The notes beneath the pieces were generated by a model that saw only the letters and a program-made list of their open reading frames with translations, was not told where the DNA came from and searched no databases. From contig CAZUNO010000010.1 in assembly GCA_964621445.1 (NCBI GenBank), positions 1 to 64,000 on the forward strand: a stretch of DNA of 64,000 nucleotides, read 5' to 3'. The position numbers and the translations under genes were made by a program. Position 1 is the first letter of the stretch, and every line of letters begins with the position of its first letter. Below are positions 51,705-60,899 of this stretch, one piece after another. Origin of the DNA: CAZUNO01 sp964621445 [NCBI: Candidatus Hadarchaeota archaeon]. GTDB lineage: Archaea > CAYQAE01 > CAYVLA01.

Positions 51705-53864
51705 ATGCCGTTGAAATCAGGAAGTGAGGACTTCGAGAGGAACTGGAGTTTTCATATCGGTGAACTAGGGGAAACGGAGTTCTCGACAATCGATCCATCG
51801 AGCTATGAGAAGGTTAGGCTTCCTCACACCTTCAATTCTGGTGACACCTTTGATCAAAGTAGGGGCTATTACCGGGGTCCCGCATGGTATTTGAAGGAGT
51901 TCGACACATGTCATGAACCCGGAAATAGGTATTACCTGAGATTTCACAGAACCTGGGGATCAAGCAGGATATGGCTAAATGATGTGTATCAGGGCGAATA
52001 TTACCAGGGGCTTTCCGGTTTTGAGATTGAGGTAACGGATGACATAAAGAGAGGACGTAATGTCCTAGCGGTGAGAATTGACAATTCTCACCAGGCCGGT
52101 TTACTTCCCGGAAAAACGATACCGGACTATAATGTGTACGGAGGGTTATGTGGAAATGTTCAACTGGTAAGTAAACCTGGAGAACACCTAGCTTGGAGGT
52201 CCGTATTCTTCAGATCTCTGGACCCCAATCATCCGGAAAAGCTCTCAATAGATTTGGAAATAGCTAGGGACGGGGACCACGAGGGGGATTCGGCTATCCA
52301 GGTATCGATTTGCGATCAAGATGGGGAGGCTGTAGTTGAAAACACCCATCCCATACAATCAGGAAAAAACCATGTCCACTTAGTTGAAGAGATTCCCAGT
52401 CCGAGTCTATGGTCACCTGATTCACCATACTTGTATGAAGCCAGAATCAGGCTCATGAAGGAGGGACAAACCATTGACCAGGAGACCGTAAGTTTTGGAA
52501 TTAGACACTTTCATTTCGACAGCCAGAATGGATTCAAACTAAATGGAAAACGGGTCCAACTGCGGGGTGTTAATCGACATGAGGATTTCCCGGGTCTTGG
52601 AAACGTTTTGCCGGCTAGATTCAACAATGCGGATGCGGAAATAATAAAGGACCTTGGTGGTAATTTCGTGCGAACATCTCATTATCCTCAGAGCCCCTCT
52701 TTCCTGGAGGCGTGTGATCGGCTTGGAATAATGGTTTACGAGGAGATAACTACCTGGCAGTTCATAGGAGGAAAGGATTTTCTGAAAAGTGCAGATCGGA
52801 TTATGGACTCGATGGTCAGGAGGGACAGAAATCATCCCTCGGTCATATTATGGGGGATGATGAATGAGGGAAGATCTCCCAAGCTCTTAAGGCAATTGAG
52901 GACAACCGGGAAAAAATTGGATCCTACCAGGCCCACGATATATGCCGATAATAAGCTGGACGAGGGCGGTTATCTAGGGACCATATCGATGCCAGATGTG
53001 CTGGGCATAAATTACAGTCTGGACGAGATCGAGGATTTCCATGAGGATCATCCAGAAATAAGGCTCCTGGTAAGCGAACATACCAATGCCGATGGGACCA
53101 AACGTGGATGTTCGGAGGCCGAGAAGGAACAGGCACGCCGAATATCCGAAGATCTAGACATCATCGAATCCAGACCCTTCATTGCCGGCAGCACTCTCTG
53201 GTCGATGCACGATTATGGAACTGACTACGAACCGGTGTGGCCCATACAGAAATCCGGTATACTGGACATCTATAGAAATCCAAAGGAGGCCTACCACATG
53301 CTTCGTGCCAGGTGGAGTGAGACTCCCGTTCTTCATCTGGCCTCGGATTGGAATAACGCCCACCAGGAGGGTGAAATGGTGGAGGTTAGAGTATACACTA
53401 ACTGCGAAACAATACAATTATTCCTTGGTGGAGGGCCCGTTGGAGAGAAAAAAGGAGCCAATCCCCAAATCTGGCAGGTCCCCTTCCGGGATGCCGAACT
53501 TAAGGTTATTGGAATTAATGATGGGGTTGAGCCGGTTAGCAGATCCATAATTTTGCCGGGTGAGCCCGAAAAAATCGAGCTAACCAGTCCAAGAAAAATA
53601 CGTTCCGATGGAGAGGACTGCATATTGCTGGAAGCCAGGGTTACAGATGGGGAAGGCATTATGGTGCCGGACCATAGATTTAATATCTACTTTGAATGTG
53701 ATGGTCCGGGAAGAATTATTGGGATTGGAAATGCCCGGATGGTTCCGACAGTTGATGGAATCGCCAATATTGTTCTTTCTTCGGATATCAAGAGGGGTGA
53801 GATCGTGGTGACCGCTTCTTCTCATGGGTTAAAAAAGGCGATGAGGAAAGTCGAGGCTTATTGA
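51705..53864 (+). CDS. Glycoside hydrolase family 2 enzyme (beta-galactosidase/glucuronidase-like)
   Basis: About 719 residues from ATG 51705; a TTG at 51678 is in frame. The sugar-binding domain begins NWSFHIGELGE, followed by PHTFNSGDT and WGSSRIWLNDVYQGEY, then an immunoglobulin-like domain and the barrel (FKLNGKRVQLRGVNRHEDFPGLG). The acid/base is Glu 397 in WGMMNEG and the nucleophile Glu 467 in LLVSEHTN (numbers from 51678). The C-terminal domains include the DUF4982-type strands FNIYFECDGPGRIIGIG. No signal peptide. Substrate could be a beta-galactoside, glucuronide or mannoside. Confidence 0.92.
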   Translation: MPLKSGSEDFERNWSFHIGELGETEFSTIDPSSYEKVRLPHTFNSGDTFDQSRGYYRGPAWYLKEFDTCHEPGNRYYLRFHRTWGSSRIWLNDVYQGEYYQGLSGFEIEVTDDIKRGRNVLAVRIDNSHQAGLLPGKTIPDYNVYGGLCGNVQLVSKPGEHLAWRSVFFRSLDPNHPEKLSIDLEIARDGDHEGDSAIQVSICDQDGEAVVENTHPIQSGKNHVHLVEEIPSPSLWSPDSPYLYEARIRLMKEGQTIDQETVSFGIRHFHFDSQNGFKLNGKRVQLRGVNRHEDFPGLGNVLPARFNNADAEIIKDLGGNFVRTSHYPQSPSFLEACDRLGIMVYEEITTWQFIGGKDFLKSADRIMDSMVRRDRNHPSVILWGMMNEGRSPKLLRQLRTTGKKLDPTRPTIYADNKLDEGGYLGTISMPDVLGINYSLDEIEDFHEDHPEIRLLVSEHTNADGTKRGCSEAEKEQARRISEDLDIIESRPFIAGSTLWSMHDYGTDYEPVWPIQKSGILDIYRNPKEAYHMLRARWSETPVLHLASDWNNAHQEGEMVEVRVYTNCETIQLFLGGGPVGEKKGANPQIWQVPFRDAELKVIGINDGVEPVSRSIILPGEPEKIELTSPRKIRSDGEDCILLEARVTDGEGIMVPDHRFNIYFECDGPGRIIGIGNARMVPTVDGIANIVLSSDIKRGEIVVTASSHGLKKAMRKVEAY

Positions 53865-53930
53865 GGGAAAAAGGAGATTAGCGGCGATTCGAGGTTCATT
53901 TAATTTTAATGACGGACCATCGTTGATGGG

Positions 53931-53956
53931 ACAGGGAAATAAAACCATTTCCCTGT
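53931..53956. terminator. Perfect 10-base hairpin after GH2 gene
   Basis: ACAGGGAAAT, six-base loop AAAACC, ATTTCCCTGT. It lies 67 bases after the GH2 stop and could end that transcript; the following ATTTGT is only weakly T-rich, so an operator for the next gene is possible. Confidence 0.4.
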
Positions 53957-53998
53957 ATTTGTAATACCAAATTAAGAAATGATATGTGACGGAGGATA

Positions 53999-54009
53999 GG
54001 CTTATAAGC
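53999..54009 (+). promoter_or_regulatory. TATA box for secreted protein gene
   Basis: GGCTTATAAGC is centred about 25 bases before the GTG at 54029, so the message is probably leaderless. Confidence 0.5.
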
Positions 54010-54028
54010 AATCAAGTGAACGCTTGGA

Positions 54029-54577
54029 GTGAAAATCATGTTTGGACATAAAAAAGCAAGCCTATTTGTCATAATTTGCCTTGCAGTTCTCTCCGTAGGT
54101 GTGTTAGCAGCTTCGGTGGACCCGGTTCTTTTCGATGATTGGCAGGCAGGAGACGCCGATTCGGAATGCGAACAGGCCGACTGTGATGCTGAATATGCGT
54201 ATAAGATAGATGAGTGGAATGAGCCCGAATCAATGGATGGGTCCTACCTAACAGGACAGGGAAACACCATCACCATATCTAACGATGATGGATATACCTT
54301 CGATTGGGATTCCCAATGGTCGGTGACCTGCGTGATTGTCAAGGCTGCAGGCAAGGCGAATGTATTCTACTATCCTAATGGCGCTTATGGCGATACTGAA
54401 CTCTTTGCGCCAATGCGTGTTGTGGGTGGTGCAGACGGTACTTACCAGATAAGTCACGTTACTTTCTGCTATAATAGTCCCCAAGAACCTCCCACCGTCC
54501 CCGTGCTTCCCCTGATGGCGATTCCAGCGGGCTTGACAGTTGCCGGTTTATTGCTCCGAAGGAAGAGAGATAAATAG
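54029..54577 (+). CDS. Secreted protein with C-terminal sorting-like anchor
   Basis: 182 residues from GTG 54029. Signal peptide residues 1-28 (hydrophobic LFVIICLAVLSVGVLA, cleavage near LAA-SV). The middle is acidic with a Cys pair (CEQADC) and aromatic strands (YTFDWDSQWSVTC, ANVFYYPNG). The C terminus reads PPTVPVLPLMAIPAG, a hydrophobic helix, then LLRRKRDK: proline-rich signature, membrane helix and basic tail, the layout of PEP-CTERM-like or archaeosortase-type signals. The signature does not exactly match PGF-CTERM or PEF-CTERM as I know them. No archaeosortase is in the window. It is likely a surface glycoprotein. Confidence 0.75.
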   Translation: MKIMFGHKKASLFVIICLAVLSVGVLAASVDPVLFDDWQAGDADSECEQADCDAEYAYKIDEWNEPESMDGSYLTGQGNTITISNDDGYTFDWDSQWSVTCVIVKAAGKANVFYYPNGAYGDTELFAPMRVVGGADGTYQISHVTFCYNSPQEPPTVPVLPLMAIPAGLTVAGLLLRRKRDK

Positions 54578-55043
54578 GCTGAATCTCCCTTTAGCGTCCT
54601 GAGTCAGTTCAAAGAAAGGACCTCTTAGACTGATCTTTTCGGAAAATTTATGCCCTTATCCAAGCGTAAACGGACACCAAATAGCTGAATTCCATTCTAT
54701 TATAGCTCAATCGAAATCGAAAATAGTTCTTCCCTTCGAGAAATGCATCACAAACCGGCAGTTGCTGCAAATCATGAGAATCACTTTGTGAGCGGTGACT
54801 CCCTACTTGCTATCGATCTTTCCCTCTTCCTTTTCGAAATTAGTACCCCCGCAGAGAGGGCATTTGAGATTAGCGGTATTCATACTATCACATTGATCCA
54901 TTTTATTCTTTTTAGTCATCTCTCTGAAACTTTATTGATCTTCGGTGAAGATCACAGCTCATTGATAGGAGGCAGTGCCGAAGATTTTCTGCTTACTCGA
55001 TTTCAAGCAAGATTATTTAGATCTGACGTTAATAGGCTTTCCT
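54578..55043. other. Gap before phosphoesterase, holds one short damaged gene
   Basis: 466 bases. The minus strand carries the zinc-ribbon gene with a TAG (54707-54901, separate entry). A plus-strand open frame here (54743-55153) is probably its shadow. 54578-54706 shows nothing recognisable. Confidence 0.5.
54707..54901 (-). pseudogene. Small zinc-ribbon gene with in-frame TAG
   Basis: Not a long open frame because of TAG at 54803-54805 (codon 33), but both halves match one compact protein: NLKCPLCGGTNFEKEEGKIDSK, stop, GVTAHKVILMICSNCRFVMHF, SKGRTIFDFD, TGA. Two CxxC pairs form a zinc ribbon, and the C-terminal GR-x-IFDFD is typical of a widespread small zinc-ribbon family in which this position is, as I recall, Trp (DSKWG). 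TGG to TAG is a single G-to-A change. Start ATG 54883 (GTGAT ahead) or 54901. Length about 64 codons. Confidence 0.65.
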
Positions 55044-57599
55044 ATGAATGGGCGTCATTTCTTAGCCACCCTGGCATTGTTATCCATACTGGCAACGCCT
55101 GTTTTTTCCACATCAACCAGGCCGAAACATATCCACCTAGGTTGGCTGAATGATACCAGAACCACGGTTACCATAAGTTGGCGGACCGAATACGAATCTC
55201 CTGGAATCGTTGAATATGGCTTGGACTCCAGTTATGGCCAATCAGTTTCCGGACCCAATGGCAGGATTCACCATGTGGAGCTCTCGAACCTTGAACCCGA
55301 AACCACCTATCATTTTAGATGCGGTTGTGATGGAGCCTGGTCAAGGGATCTAAGCTTCACCACCGCTCCATCAAGCCCTGAAACGCCATTCAAGTTTGTG
55401 GCCCTTGGTGATTCGAGAACCAATATGTATGTGTGGAATGACATCTGCGAGGCCGTATCAAAGAGCAACGCACCTTTCTGCATCCACACCGGGGACCTGG
55501 TTTCAGAAGGGGATCGACAGGAGCAATGGAATCAATGGTTTGAATCCGGTCAAAGCCTGCTTTCAGGGACTGTTTTCATGCCTACAATCGGAGGACACGA
55601 GAAGAATTCACACAAATATTTTGAGCAGTTCGCGCTTCCTGAGCCACAGCAATGGTATTCCTTTGACTATGGAAATGTACACTTCGTCGCTTTATCTACG
55701 GAGAACTGGATGGAGGGGCCCCAAAAGGAATGGTTGGAAAAAGATCTCTCGTCCACCGATGCCCTTTGGAAAATCGTATTCTATCACATCCCGATGTATA
55801 GCTCGGGAAGTCATGGACCATCTCCCCGTGTGCAACAGGCCTGGAGGGATATATTTGACCGCTATCACGTAGATCTGGTATTCAACGGGCACGATCACCT
55901 CTACTCCAGGTCCCTACCCATATACAATGGAAAGATGACCAATTTCACGGATAGAGGGACCATACATATGGTTACCGGTGGGGCAGGAGCCCCCTTGCAT
56001 GGGGTTGAGCCAAATGATTTTGACTGGCTGGGCAAGGCTTTGACCATATACCATTACGTTATAGTGGAGGTCAATGGAAGTAGGCTTCATCTCGAGGCCC
56101 GTACCATCGATAATGAAACTTTTGATGTCCTTGATATAGACAAGAAGCTCTCACCGGACCTGGTGGTGGAGGACCCGGTCATGAATCCGGAGATACCTTC
56201 TCCGAACTCGGAGGGGGTCATATCTGCTACGGTGATTAATAGAGGGCACTTAACATCGAATGAAACCGATTTGATTTTATTATCCAATAGCACCGAGTGC
56301 CTGGAAATATCCGTCCCCTCCCTGGAGCCAGGCGAAAGTTGGAGAATGGAGGCTGATTGGAGTGGGGTGAAAGGCAAACATAACCTCACCATGATAATTG
56401 ATCCACAAAACGAGATCGATGAAGGTGTAATGGAGTGGAATAACGGGGCCTCGTTGCTCGTTGACGTTTCACCCCCAAAACCGGACCTGATACCCCTCTC
56501 TTTGGATGTTGAAAGTGGAGATTTGATGGCTGGAGAGATCTCCACCCTTAGCACGACCGTCAAGAACATTGGGAACAGTGCCTCCGAGTCATGTATCTGT
56601 GTATTCTCGGCTGGTCAAATTCAAAGAGTAGCCACTGTTCCTGGACTATTGGAGAATTCAACAACGGAAGTAGTTTTCGAGAATATAGCCCTAGATGTCG
56701 GGGATTGGGAGGGAAAGATCATCGTGGATGGGAATCAAAGTGTCGAGGAGATCCGTGAGGGTAATAACTTGCTCGAGGTGCCGATTTCCGTAAGGGAGTT
56801 CATAAGCAAAAATGGCGCACATTATCCGAAGGGGGCTGTTGAAGGAGAACCCTTGATAATTAGATATGACGACCGCAATGGATCTCTTCCGCAGAATTCG
56901 GATTCCTGTGCCATAATTTGGGGAATCAACGACTGGAATCCTCCCGAATCCCGGCCAGTCAATACCGCCTCTAGTGACCAGGGTGCTGAAACGGTAATGC
57001 ACAGGGGGTTGGGAGGTTATTGGACGGTCTACCTCCCGGTGACCAAAAAGGTCAATATGGTGAATTTCAAATTCAGAAATGGACAATTAACCGGAGACAC
57101 TATTGATGATAACCAGGGGAACGAATGGATGGTTCCCACAAAGGGATGGGCCTTGGAATTAGTCGAGGAATTAAGGACCTCATTAATTCAAGCTAATGAG
57201 CAGGGACTTCACTTACCCAATTACCAGGAGCAGCTCGGACAGGCCAATGAATCCCTTGAAGATGAGGACTATCTGCGGGCGGTATCAATTGTGGGTAATG
57301 CGACCAGAGAGGTAAAGACCAGGACTCTGAATTCCTACTATGAGACGGTCAATGCCTCCTACTTTGAAGCGGTCAATCTAGGTGCTTCAATACCAAGAGG
57401 CCCGGTTCTGCTCAATGCAGCACAAGAGGCGATAGAGGAATGCAATTTCCGGGCCGCCAGGAGCTGCTTGGACAGGGTTAAAGGGATGGTCTTGGAGGCG
57501 AAGGAACAGATACCGGAATTAAGTCCCTCATTAACTTTATTCGTCCTGGTAATTATGGTGATCGGTATAGGGAAAAAGGGAAGCCAGGAAGGGCATTGA
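55044..57599 (+). CDS. Large secreted metallophosphoesterase with CARDB-like repeats
   Basis: About 851 residues from ATG 55044 (signal LATLALLSILATPVFS). Domains in order: FnIII-like purple-acid-phosphatase N domain (VTISWRTEYESPGIVEYG), metallophosphoesterase (FVALGDSRT, IHTGDLVSEG, IGGHEKN, VFYHIPMYSSGS, VFNGHDHLYSR, GTIHMVTGGAGAP), two CARDB-like beta-sandwich repeats (PDLVVEDPVMNPEIP, PDLIPLSLDVESGD), a CBM-like region (WGINDWNPP), a helical hairpin and a C-terminal membrane helix. In the metal site the usual Asn of GNHE is Gly (IGGHE). A phosphatase or nucleotidase at the surface is likely, activity uncertain because of that change. Confidence 0.85.
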   Translation: MNGRHFLATLALLSILATPVFSTSTRPKHIHLGWLNDTRTTVTISWRTEYESPGIVEYGLDSSYGQSVSGPNGRIHHVELSNLEPETTYHFRCGCDGAWSRDLSFTTAPSSPETPFKFVALGDSRTNMYVWNDICEAVSKSNAPFCIHTGDLVSEGDRQEQWNQWFESGQSLLSGTVFMPTIGGHEKNSHKYFEQFALPEPQQWYSFDYGNVHFVALSTENWMEGPQKEWLEKDLSSTDALWKIVFYHIPMYSSGSHGPSPRVQQAWRDIFDRYHVDLVFNGHDHLYSRSLPIYNGKMTNFTDRGTIHMVTGGAGAPLHGVEPNDFDWLGKALTIYHYVIVEVNGSRLHLEARTIDNETFDVLDIDKKLSPDLVVEDPVMNPEIPSPNSEGVISATVINRGHLTSNETDLILLSNSTECLEISVPSLEPGESWRMEADWSGVKGKHNLTMIIDPQNEIDEGVMEWNNGASLLVDVSPPKPDLIPLSLDVESGDLMAGEISTLSTTVKNIGNSASESCICVFSAGQIQRVATVPGLLENSTTEVVFENIALDVGDWEGKIIVDGNQSVEEIREGNNLLEVPISVREFISKNGAHYPKGAVEGEPLIIRYDDRNGSLPQNSDSCAIIWGINDWNPPESRPVNTASSDQGAETVMHRGLGGYWTVYLPVTKKVNMVNFKFRNGQLTGDTIDDNQGNEWMVPTKGWALELVEELRTSLIQANEQGLHLPNYQEQLGQANESLEDEDYLRAVSIVGNATREVKTRTLNSYYETVNASYFEAVNLGASIPRGPVLLNAAQEAIEECNFRAARSCLDRVKGMVLEAKEQIPELSPSLTLFVLVIMVIGIGKKGSQEGH

Positions 57600-57692
57600 T
57601 GGATAGGTACCAAGAGGGTTTCGGTAAAGGAATTCTGGTCAGTTACAAATCTCCAGTAACAATTTTAACCTAGAAATATTCCATCTCGCCTC

Positions 57693-58997
57693 ATGAGTGT
57701 AGATAGCTCGGAAGCGGAAAGGCCAAATATCATCTTTATTCTGACGGATGACCTTGGTTACAAGGATCTTGGCTGTTATGGACAGGACAAGATTCTCACT
57801 CCTAACATCGACAGCATGCCCGCTGATGGGACTAGGTTTACAAACTGCTACTCGGGGAGTGCTGTTTGTGCCCCCTCGAGGAGCGTTTTGATGACCGGTC
57901 AGCACACGGGGCATACGAGGGTAAGAGGAAACTTCGCGAAGAAAGGAGGGGTTATGGTTCTTGATAACGGATCTCCTCAAAGAAGGGCAGGGATCAAAAG
58001 CGAGGATATCACCGTGGCCCAAAGGTTAAAGGAGGCCGGTTATTCTACTGGAATCACCGGAAAATGGGGTATAGCCGAGCCCAACACGCCGGGAATACCA
58101 ACAAAGAAGGGGTTTGATGATTGGTTCGGGTACCTGAATCAGCGACGAGCTCATACCTACTATCCTCCATATCTCTGGAGGAACGGGGAGAAGGCTATCC
58201 TGGAGGAAAATATCGGCGACCGCGAAGGTTGTTACTCCCACGATCTGTTTACGGACTTCGCTTTGGAATTCATCGAGAAAAACGCTGATGGACCATTCTT
58301 TCTTTACCTACCGTATACCACACCCCATGGAAAATTCGAGGTCCCTGATCTTGATCAATATTCGGACAAACCTTGGCCGGAAAAGGCCAAGGCGTTTGCG
58401 GCTATGGTAACCCGTCTTGATAATGACCTTGGTCGTATATTTTCCCTCCTGGAAGATAAGGGAATAGATGAAAATACCCTAACCTTCTTTTGCTCGGATA
58501 ATGGGGCCTCCAGCAATTGGGATGGATTATTCGAGAGCTTGAATGGATTCAGAGGAAGGAAAGGCGATCTCTATGAGGGCGGCATACGTGTCCCAATGGT
58601 AGTACATTGGCCGGGACATGTCCCTCATTCAGTGAGCGACTCTCCATGGTACTTCGCGGATTTCCTACCCACGGCTTGCTCTCTGGCCGGTATCGAGAAG
58701 CCTGGGAACATTGATGGTGTTGACGTAACCCCGACCCTCGTGGGTGAACCTCAGGAATTAGAACAAAGGCATATGTATTGGGAATTCTACTCCAAGGGTT
58801 TCCACCAGGCGGTTAGATTCGATAAATGGAAGGCAGTTCGGCACTCTTCGAAGGGTACGACCGAGCTTTACGATCTGTCGGATGACGTCTCGGAGAGCAA
58901 GGACCTATCTGAGGATAATCCTAAATTGGTACGGGAAATAGAAGCAAAGATGGATGAATCCCATGAACCATCTCCAAACTGGCCGGTCGGGGAATAG
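57693..58997 (+). CDS. Sulfatase
   Basis: 434 residues, ATG start. Formylglycine sequence CAPSRSVLMTG with Cys 59. Metal ligands in IIFILTDDLGYKDLG (two Asp) and FFCSDNGASSNWDG; GKWGIAEP and TTPHGKFEVP are other active-site parts. C-terminal domain has KAVRHSSKGTTELYDL and SESKDLSEDNP as usual in N-acetylgalactosamine-6-sulfatase or arylsulfatase A-like enzymes. No signal peptide. Exact sulfated sugar is not readable. Upstream is the phosphoesterase; downstream, 52 bases away, DUF2284. Confidence 0.95.
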   Translation: MSVDSSEAERPNIIFILTDDLGYKDLGCYGQDKILTPNIDSMPADGTRFTNCYSGSAVCAPSRSVLMTGQHTGHTRVRGNFAKKGGVMVLDNGSPQRRAGIKSEDITVAQRLKEAGYSTGITGKWGIAEPNTPGIPTKKGFDDWFGYLNQRRAHTYYPPYLWRNGEKAILEENIGDREGCYSHDLFTDFALEFIEKNADGPFFLYLPYTTPHGKFEVPDLDQYSDKPWPEKAKAFAAMVTRLDNDLGRIFSLLEDKGIDENTLTFFCSDNGASSNWDGLFESLNGFRGRKGDLYEGGIRVPMVVHWPGHVPHSVSDSPWYFADFLPTACSLAGIEKPGNIDGVDVTPTLVGEPQELEQRHMYWEFYSKGFHQAVRFDKWKAVRHSSKGTTELYDLSDDVSESKDLSEDNPKLVREIEAKMDESHEPSPNWPVGE

Positions 58998-59049
58998 TTA
59001 CCAGGGAAATTAGGGAAAATTAGGTTAAGCCCAAAGGGAAAGATGTAAG

Positions 59050-59547
59050 ATGAAGTCCATCGTGGAGGAGGCTCTCAACCTAGGAGCGACTGAGGCGAAG
59101 GTCATTGGCCCCGGTGACATAGTCACCGCCAATTGGGTGAGGCTAAAATGCAGGTTTGGCTGCCCGGGTTGGGGAAATTCAATTACCTGTCCTCCAAACA
59201 CTCCAAAGCCTGATGAGATTCGGAAGGTAGTGGATGAATACCAGGCTGCAATCCTCATTAGAAAACGGGGATCCTGGCCTGACTGCATGGAACGGATGGT
59301 TGAGCTGGAAAGGTTCGCGTTTCTCAAGGGTTACTATAAGGCCTTTGCCTTTTCCTGTGGCCCATGCCGATTATGCGATGATTGTAATCCGGAAAAGGTT
59401 TGTCCTTCTCCTGAGAAAGTTAGACCCTCGATGGAGGCTTGCGGTATCGATGTGTTCGCCACCGCCAGGAATGCGGGGATGCCAATAGACGTTGCAGGAT
59501 CCCGGGATGAAAACCCCAACTATTATACAATGATACTCGTGGAGTAG
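59050..59547 (+). CDS. DUF2284 metal-binding protein
   Basis: 165 residues, ATG start. Conserved cysteines in CRFGCPGWG, CPPNTPKPDEI and the C-terminal cluster CGPCRLCDDCNPEKVC suit an iron-sulfur or zinc protein of the DUF2284 family, with the family landmark C-x-x-x-CP-x-x-G near the start and VDEYQAAILI. The role is unknown; it may be an Fe-S electron carrier or maturation accessory. Its neighbourhood of sulfatases makes a link to sulfatase maturation conceivable, but no radical-SAM maturase is visible. It converges with sulfatase 59552-60898 with a 4-base gap. Confidence 0.85.
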   Translation: MKSIVEEALNLGATEAKVIGPGDIVTANWVRLKCRFGCPGWGNSITCPPNTPKPDEIRKVVDEYQAAILIRKRGSWPDCMERMVELERFAFLKGYYKAFAFSCGPCRLCDDCNPEKVCPSPEKVRPSMEACGIDVFATARNAGMPIDVAGSRDENPNYYTMILVE

Positions 59548-59551
59548 GATT

Positions 59552-60898
59552 TCACTCCGTGTACGGCACCGTTCCCCATTCATCGGTGACCAGGCCATAT
59601 TTCTCAATATAATATTCGGAGGATCTGAACTGGTCATTCCTCTCGTTTAGCATCTGGCCTAGCAGACCATCGAGCTCGGCCTTGAGATCACGGTACCTTG
59701 GGTCATGGCATAGATTATTCATCTGAAATGGATCATTTTCGTTGTCATATAGAAGCCAGGGACCCTCGAGGGTTCGAGCATAGGTGTATCTCCTGGTCCT
59801 CACCCCGCGGTACTCCTTCCCACCATTTTTCTTAACCCATTCTCCGAATGGCGAGTAACAGGCTATCAGCGAGGCATTCCGGGGGGATGGTTCGTGGTTT
59901 ATCAGGTGACCCGAGTGATCCAACCCCTCGACCGTTTCAGGGGTCTCAAGCCCCGAAAGCCCAAGCAGGGTGGGCATGATATCAGGAGTGCTGATCGGGC
60001 TTTCTATAATTCTAGATCTATAACCGAACTGCCGGGGGTAGCGCAGTAGAAAGGGAACGAGAATTGACTCATCCCAGGGCCTTTGCTTTCTCTGTTCGCC
60101 CTGGGACCCGAGCATATCTCCATGATCCGAGGTAAATACTAGTATGGTATCCCTTTCCTGTCCCTGTTCCTTCAGGTTGTTAGTTATCTCCCCCATACAG
60201 TCATCCATGGCGGATACATGGGCGTAATACCCTGCCAGTTCCCTGGCCGCCTTCTCCCTCATCTCCTCGGTTACATTGGGACGTAACTCAACTTCCTCCG
60301 GTAGGTACATGCTTCTGTACTTCTCGGGGGCCGTGTGGTAGGGGTTGTGTGGCGGTCCCCATGAAAGAAATAGCAGGAAGGGTTGCTCTCCAGAGTTCTG
60401 TGCTATGAACCTTTTTGCTTCCCGGGTCTGGGCAATGGCATCGTACCCGTCCCATTTACTTTCCCGTCCGTCTCCAGTGTAGTAGTACGAGTCATTATAC
60501 CTATGAGTGCATTCCTGGACCTTCCAGAAATCAAATCCCTGCCTCCTTTCCGGAGTTATGAAGTTTGAACGCCCATGTCCATCAAGGTGCCATTTTCCGA
60601 TATATCCCGTTCGATATCCCGCCTCCCTGAAGCAATGGGCTATGGATTTGAATTTTGGTTCCAGGTAAACGTCGTTCTGGAAGATGCCGTGACTTAGTGG
60701 ATACATCCCCGAGATCATGCTGGCCCTGGCTGGGCTACACACTGGGCATTGGGAGACCGCGTTGGTGAAATTAATGGATTGGCGAGCCAATGAATCCAAA
60801 TTGGGAGTGTATAGGTTCCGATCACCGGAATAACCGGTTGCCTGGGCTCTCCACTGATCCCCAAAGACGAATATCACGTTTGGTTTCTCGGGACTCAT
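59552..60898 (-). CDS. Sulfatase (N-sulfoglucosamine/choline sulfatase-like)
   Basis: 448 residues. Formylglycine sequence CSPARASMISG with Cys 54; the second position Ser and fourth Ala (C-S-P-A-R) is the type matured by anaerobic maturases. Ligands VIFVFGDQWRAQ and LVFTSDHGDMLGSQGEQRK, plus GKWHLDGHGRS and WGPPHNPYHTAPE. The C terminus has LYDNENDPFQMNNL. No signal peptide, so cytoplasmic. It is downstream of the GH106-like gene by one base, the pair being one operon. Confidence 0.95.
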   Translation of the reverse strand: MSPEKPNVIFVFGDQWRAQATGYSGDRNLYTPNLDSLARQSINFTNAVSQCPVCSPARASMISGMYPLSHGIFQNDVYLEPKFKSIAHCFREAGYRTGYIGKWHLDGHGRSNFITPERRQGFDFWKVQECTHRYNDSYYYTGDGRESKWDGYDAIAQTREAKRFIAQNSGEQPFLLFLSWGPPHNPYHTAPEKYRSMYLPEEVELRPNVTEEMREKAARELAGYYAHVSAMDDCMGEITNNLKEQGQERDTILVFTSDHGDMLGSQGEQRKQRPWDESILVPFLLRYPRQFGYRSRIIESPISTPDIMPTLLGLSGLETPETVEGLDHSGHLINHEPSPRNASLIACYSPFGEWVKKNGGKEYRGVRTRRYTYARTLEGPWLLYDNENDPFQMNNLCHDPRYRDLKAELDGLLGQMLNERNDQFRSSEYYIEKYGLVTDEWGTVPYTE

Positions 60899-60899
60899 C

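Noticed and set aside
54743-55153. Open frame of 136 codons on plus strand before the phosphoesterase
   Set aside because: It lies over the minus-strand zinc-ribbon gene, and has no ribosome site or TATA fit. Its sequence is unlike its neighbours, so it is probably a shadow.
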